Source: G963665005 sp963665005
GTDB lineage: Bacteria; Bacillota; Clostridia; Christensenellales; SZUA-584
NCBI GenBank assembly: GCA_963665005.2
Contig: CAXXTQ010000001.1
Location: 2,232,001 to 2,296,000, forward strand
DNA: 64,000 nt
Direction: 5' to 3'
Each line of letters opens with the position of its first letter. The first letter of the stretch is position 1. Below, in pieces: positions 60,428 to 64,000 of the stretch. The notes beneath the pieces were generated by a model. The model made no database searches and was not told the DNA's origin. It saw nothing but the letters and a program-made list of their open reading frames with translations. The translations under genes and the position numbers were made by a program.

Positions 60428-61117
60428 TTACTCGGACGGCGTAATGCCTGCGAGCATGTTTATTTTTTCCGCTGCCATTTGAAGAGTGCCGATTTCGTCG
60501 ATTATGCCGCACTCTACAGCTTCTTTCCCGACCAAAACTGTGCCGCAGTCGTTTGCCATCTGCCCCGTCTGCATCATAAGCCGACGGTATTCATTTTCGC
60601 CAATTTTAGAATGCGCGCATATAAACATGACTATTCTCTGCTGCATTTTGTTAAAGTAATCAAATGTCTGGGGCACGCTTATAATAAGCCCGCTCATGCG
60701 TATAGGATGAACAGTCATGCTTGCTGTTGGCGATATAAAAGAATAGTCGGCGGAAACGGCGATCGTTATTCCTATGCTGTGCCCTCCGCCGAGTACGAGC
60801 GCTACGCTTGGTTTGCTCATGCCCGAAATCATTTCAGCTAAAGCAAGCCCCGCTTCTACATCGCCCCCCGCCGTGTTCATCAATAGCATAAACCCTTTTA
60901 TATTCGGGTCCTGCTCAATAGCTACAAGCTGCGGCATAAGATGCTCATATTTTGTAGTTTTATTTTGCGGCGGAAGGTTTATATGCCCTTCTATCTGCCC
61001 TATTATGCTAAGTATATGTATAGGCGAGGAGACAGAAAGCGGCGTACCGTATTCTTTTATCTCCGCGCCTATTTTAGCATTGTCTTTCTGCTTACTGTCA
61101 TCGTTATTATTCTGCAT
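60428..61117 (-). CDS. tepA: ClpP-fold protease TepA-like
   Basis: 229 residues from ATG 61117, which has AGAGG five bases upstream; two earlier in-frame Met lack this. ClpP/crotonase fold with MNTAGGDVEAGLALAEMI, the nucleophile region VLGGGHSIGITIAVSA, and MTVHPIRMSG. TepA in Bacillus is linked to protein export and spore formation. It lies between dpaB and spoIIIE, the same relative order as in B. subtilis (spoVFAB...tepA-spoIIIE). Confidence 0.88.
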   Translation of the reverse strand: MQNNNDDSKQKDNAKIGAEIKEYGTPLSVSSPIHILSIIGQIEGHINLPPQNKTTKYEHLMPQLVAIEQDPNIKGFMLLMNTAGGDVEAGLALAEMISGMSKPSVALVLGGGHSIGITIAVSADYSFISPTASMTVHPIRMSGLIISVPQTFDYFNKMQQRIVMFICAHSKIGENEYRRLMMQTGQMANDCGTVLVGKEAVECGIIDEIGTLQMAAEKINMLAGITPSE

Positions 61118-61174
61118 AGAAACCTCTTTTTGCATTAATAAAACTATTATCCGCAAATGTGTTCCTGTTTATCC

Positions 61175-61762
61175 CTAGCGCGGTTCGAGCATAAGCGGCT
61201 GTATCTGCCGATATTCAAGCGCAAGCTGCGCCGCCTCGGAAATCATGCCCATATCGGCTACTAAAGATGTGCATTTTTTCTGGTGGTTATCCTGGCGATA
61301 CGGCACAAAAAAAATATTGCGCGAATTTAGCAGAATTCCTAAGTTTTTTGCGTTAGCAGCAAGCGCATCGTTTGAAGATACAGCGATAAGCACAGGACGA
61401 GCGTTTCTAAGGTGCGATTTTGCCGCAAGAAGAACAGGCGTGTCTGTAACGCCGAGCGCGAGTTTAGCAAGCGAATTTCCCGTGCACGGCGCGATTATAA
61501 GAAGGTCAAGAAGTTTTTGCGGCCCTATCGGCTCCGCTTTTACTATGCTGTCTATTATTTCTTCTTTCGTTGTCACTGATAAAAAGTGTTTAAGCTCCGC
61601 CGATTTTAAAAATCTCGTGTCATATGCCGAGGCGTTGCTCGACAATATGGGAGTAACTTTTGCGCCCGCTTCCACAAGCTTTTTTATTTCGGGCATTATC
61701 TGTGAGAATGTGCAAAAAGACCCCGTTATTGCAAATCCTATCCGTTTATCTTTTAAATCCAT
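61175..61762 (-). CDS. dpaB: Dipicolinate synthase subunit B
   Basis: 195 residues, flavoprotein-type Rossmann fold starting GFAITGSFCTF, with PCTGNSLAKLALGVTD and AKSHLRNARPV. With DpaA it makes dipicolinic acid from a dihydrodipicolinate pathway intermediate in the mother cell; the product fills the spore core with calcium. It lies 3 nt after dpaA. Confidence 0.95.
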   Translation of the reverse strand: MDLKDKRIGFAITGSFCTFSQIMPEIKKLVEAGAKVTPILSSNASAYDTRFLKSAELKHFLSVTTKEEIIDSIVKAEPIGPQKLLDLLIIAPCTGNSLAKLALGVTDTPVLLAAKSHLRNARPVLIAVSSNDALAANAKNLGILLNSRNIFFVPYRQDNHQKKCTSLVADMGMISEAAQLALEYRQIQPLMLEPR

Positions 61763-61765
61763 TAT

Positions 61766-62593
61766 CTAATATTCCTCACTTTCGAAGGCGCGCAATATTG
61801 CGTGCGCCGCGGAAACGGGAAAATATCTTCCAGGCAGAGAAGATTCAATAGTTACGTTTACGCCAAGCCTTTTCGCCAAATTCATATCCATACCGAAAGG
61901 CGGCGAAGCAAGCTCAATTATTTTGGCATTCCCGCGTATGCTTTTTAATTCTTCTTCCAGGAAAATATGGCAGGGCACTGTATTGAATATAACGTCCGCG
62001 CCGCAAAGAAAGAATTTTAAGTTTTTTGTATGCTGCGCACGAAGGCCTGCACCGCGTATGAGCGCTATGTCTTTTTCTTTTCTTGCCGTTGCGGTAACTT
62101 CTGCCGAATAAGCCTGCAGAATTTTGCAGAGAAACTTTGATATTCTGCCGTAACCGACCACAATACACTTAGCGCCGCAAAGCGCCGTTTGAGAATTCGC
62201 GATATACGCACTTACTGCCGCCTCGGCCGTAAGAATAGCGTTTTCTATAAGAAACGCTTCGTTGCGCAGCAAATCAATATACGAAATATTCTGACCAAAT
62301 AATTTTTTAGCCGCATCGTCGCACCCGCCCAATACGTACACACTTTTCGGAAAGCATTTTATTATATTAGCAAGCGAATACCCGGCCTTGGCGTAAGGCG
62401 CTCTTACCTCCCCGTTTTTGTCTTTATACGGCACAGGAAGAAAAACGAAATCGGGGTTGTCAATGTTTTGATCGGCAATCCCAAGCCCGCCGAATCCCGT
62501 TATGTAAATATCGTAACCTTTTTCTTTAAGCAGTTCGTAAAGCACAAGCTGCCTTTTATCGCCGCCTATTATCAAAATGCTCTGCATTCGCAT
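61766..62593 (-). CDS. dpaA: Dipicolinate synthase subunit A
   Basis: 275 residues. SILIIGGDKRQLVLYELL at the N-terminus and a second Rossmann segment (about 145-250; CIVVGYGRISKFLCKILQA) for NAD(P) binding. ATG 62593 with GGGGG ribosome binding site. First gene of dpaAB; a sigma-K-consensus promoter lies just upstream, as expected for mother-cell expression late in sporulation. Confidence 0.95.
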   Translation of the reverse strand: MRMQSILIIGGDKRQLVLYELLKEKGYDIYITGFGGLGIADQNIDNPDFVFLPVPYKDKNGEVRAPYAKAGYSLANIIKCFPKSVYVLGGCDDAAKKLFGQNISYIDLLRNEAFLIENAILTAEAAVSAYIANSQTALCGAKCIVVGYGRISKFLCKILQAYSAEVTATARKEKDIALIRGAGLRAQHTKNLKFFLCGADVIFNTVPCHIFLEEELKSIRGNAKIIELASPPFGMDMNLAKRLGVNVTIESSLPGRYFPVSAAHAILRAFESEEY

Positions 62594-62622
62594 TTAGTAC
62601 CCCCAGAAATATATACTCAAGT

Positions 62623-62651
62623 TATAATATGCTTTTTTTATATTTTGGGTG
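62623..62651 (-). promoter_or_regulatory. Sigma-K promoter of dpaAB
   Basis: On the minus strand CACC (62648-62651), 16 nt, CATATTATA (62623-62631). This matches mACm, 16-17 nt, CATAnnnTA exactly. spoVF is known to be sigma-K dependent in B. subtilis. Confidence 0.75.
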
Positions 62652-62667
62652 AGTGCCCGGGGCGCAT

Positions 62668-62702
62668 TAAAAAAGCCATGCGGGCATAAAAACACGCATG
62701 GC
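62668..62702 (-). terminator. Rho-independent terminator after the dUTPase gene
   Basis: On the minus strand GCCATGCG pairs with CGCATGGC, followed by T6. It isolates dpaAB from upstream genes. Confidence 0.88.
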
Positions 62703-62734
62703 ACTTTGTATAATTAATCTATATTATTTTGATG

Positions 62735-63100
62735 TCAGCGAATATCCGCCTCATAACCTTTCTTTTCTGATTTCCCGTGCTGGCGATTGAAATTCTCTGC
62801 ATTTTTATCGAGATAACGCTGATGCAGCTCGTCTGCGTCCATACCTGTTTTTAAACACATACTTACAAAAAAGTGGAGTATGTCGACAAGCTCGCCCTTA
62901 ACCTTGTCTTTGTCTATTTGCTTCTCGTTCTTCCACCATTTAAAATTAACCTCATCGATAAGCTCTGCAAGCTCGGAAAGCATAGCCAGAGTTTCTTTTT
63001 GTATCCACTGGTCCATCGTAATATCCTCGAGCCCGCGGTTTTTCACCAATTCGGTATCAAATTTGTTTTGGTACGCAAAAATGTTTTCAAGCTTGTCCAT
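62735..63100 (-). CDS. Dimeric dUTPase / MazG-like pyrophosphohydrolase
   Basis: 121 residues, all-alpha. The motif pair SELAELIDEVNFKWWK and GELVDILHF gives the ExxE and ExxD metal ligands of the all-alpha NTP pyrophosphohydrolase (dUTPase_2) family. It hydrolyses dUTP (or related) to dUMP and PPi. Its ATG overlaps the M16 peptidase stop (TAATG), so the two are cotranscribed. Substrate is inferred from family. Confidence 0.88.
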   Translation of the reverse strand: MDKLENIFAYQNKFDTELVKNRGLEDITMDQWIQKETLAMLSELAELIDEVNFKWWKNEKQIDKDKVKGELVDILHFFVSMCLKTGMDADELHQRYLDKNAENFNRQHGKSEKKGYEADIR

Positions 63101-64000
63101 TAAAACCCCTCCAATAATTTTTCTAATTTCTCTCTTTTTTCTATCCTGCCCGCAAAAACAGCAGACATCTTTGAGTAATCAAATATATTATCAATAAGCT
63201 CGTTTACACGCTCTAGAGTAACAGCTTCTATTTTCTGCATAGTTTCTTTTTCGTTATAAATCTCATCAAGAAGCAGCAGCGATTTTCCAAGCGCGCTCAT
63301 CTTAGCGTTTGTTCCCTCCATAGAAAGCACATAGTTTCCTATAAGCTGGTCTTTGCCCTGCGAAAAATCGCTCTCGCTCAGGCGGTCTTTTTTCAAACGG
63401 TCAATCTCTTTTTTCATTAACATCATTACAGTATCGGCGTTTGCCGCGGTCGTTCCCGAATAGAGCGCGAACATTCCCGCAAAGCTGTACGTCGACGGAT
63501 AAGAGTATACCGAGTACGCTAAACCTTTTTCTTCACGAATAGACTGGAACAGCCGAGAGCTCATGCCGCCGCCGAGAATGTTATTTAGCACCGCCACAGA
63601 AAATCTCTCGTCGTCAGCAAAGGTATACCCGGGAAAAGCAAGGCTTAGATGCGTCTGCTCAACGTCTTTTTCTACGAACAGCGAGCGCACTTTAGGCGCA
63701 AAAATATCTGCGCATACATCCGCCTTTCTTTTTTGGCCGCGCGAATACCCGCCGAGATATTTTTGCATTGTGTCTGTCATGAGAGTTTCATCGCAGTTGC
63801 CTGCGATAGATACTATAACGTTTCCCGGATAATAGTGCCTGTCCATATAATTTATCAAATCATCTCTTGTAAAATTCTTAATGTTTTCCGCAGGCCCGAG
63901 AATGGGCTTTGAAAGCTCGCTTCCCGTAAAGAAAAGCTCGGATGTTTTCTCGTGGGCAAGCTCTTCTACGTTGTCATTTACCATCGCTATCTCTTCTAGC
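63100..64000 (-). CDS. M16-family zinc peptidase, 3' part (gene runs off the window)
   Basis: The frame is open to the end of the window; codons before the internal Met at 63984 (LEEIAM) continue the conserved EEI-AMVND segment, so that Met is not the start. The visible 300 residues are the end of the first M16 domain and the second domain (HYYPGNVIVSIAG, FPGYTFADDERFS, GGGMSSRLFQSIREEKGLAYSVYS). The HxxEH zinc motif would lie beyond the window. Relatives near dpaA are called YmxG/MlpA. Confidence 0.93.
   Translation of the reverse strand, partial: LEEIAMVNDNVEELAHEKTSELFFTGSELSKPILGPAENIKNFTRDDLINYMDRHYYPGNVIVSIAGNCDETLMTDTMQKYLGGYSRGQKRKADVCADIFAPKVRSLFVEKDVEQTHLSLAFPGYTFADDERFSVAVLNNILGGGMSSRLFQSIREEKGLAYSVYSYPSTYSFAGMFALYSGTTAANADTVMMLMKKEIDRLKKDRLSESDFSQGKDQLIGNYVLSMEGTNAKMSALGKSLLLLDEIYNEKETMQKIEAVTLERVNELIDNIFDYSKMSAVFAGRIEKREKLEKLLEGF

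Noticed and set aside
1..64000. CRISPR arrays, tRNA or rRNA genes, insertion sequences
   Set aside because: No regularly spaced repeats, cloverleaf with CCA-end context, rRNA core sequence or transposase frame was seen on either strand.

Overview
The window comes from an endospore-forming, low-to-moderate GC Gram-positive anaerobe of the Clostridia type. Evidence: spo0A, spoIVB, spoIIM, spoIIIE/ftsK, dpaAB, GerMN lipoproteins and a CotH-type protein; the dgt-dnaG-rpoD-trmK-nif3 block; pyruvate phosphate dikinase; and Bacillus/Clostridium gene order around M16 peptidase-dpaAB-tepA-spoIIIE-pgsA-recA. Coding density is high and most genes lie on the minus strand. The sequence does not fix a species.

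Layout. 0-7 kb: a CotH / VTC-domain / DUF4956 cassette and two zinc-ribbon membrane proteins carrying lipocalin-like repeats. 7-14 kb: rpsT (+), then an ECF S-component, an MBL hydrolase, comEC and holA on the minus strand, and asnB (+). 14-18.5 kb: a two-component system followed by two GerMN lipoproteins. 18.8-25.6 kb (+): an orphan cytosine-5 DNA methyltransferase, then a tandem duplication of a cheW-mcp operon, each copy with its own sigma-28-like promoter. 25.6-36 kb: a YgiQ radical SAM protein and a 2774-residue cyclic beta-glucan synthase-like protein. 36-43 kb: class A RNase P RNA, then the nif3/trmK/rpoD/dnaG/dgt block. 43-46 kb: ppdK and a tyrosine recombinase with substituted catalytic residues. 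46.7-49.6 kb: spoIIM, spo0A (sigma-H-like promoter) and spoIVB.

The most notable part is 49.6-55 kb. A structured RNA of about 590 nt on the minus strand (54190-54782) lies directly upstream of a 189-residue polytopic membrane protein with a conserved-looking DxxxD motif, followed by tlyA, ppnK, argR, recN, then spoIVB and spo0A. RNA size, position, partner gene and downstream order match the OLE (ornate, large, extremophilic) RNA and its membrane partner OapA. The RNA has a near-consensus sigma-A promoter and is insulated from upstream recA by a terminator. A 31-codon ORF with a good ribosome binding site lies between recA and that terminator.

55-64 kb carries recA, pgsA, rimO, ftsK/spoIIIE, a TepA-like ClpP-fold protein, dpaB-dpaA (with a sigma-K-consensus promoter), a dimeric dUTPase and the 3' part of an M16 peptidase that runs off the window. 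Much of the window thus joins the sporulation programme (decision, engulfment, sigma-K checkpoint, chromosome translocation, dipicolinate synthesis, coat) to core replication and translation genes, with chemoreceptor and signalling insertions.
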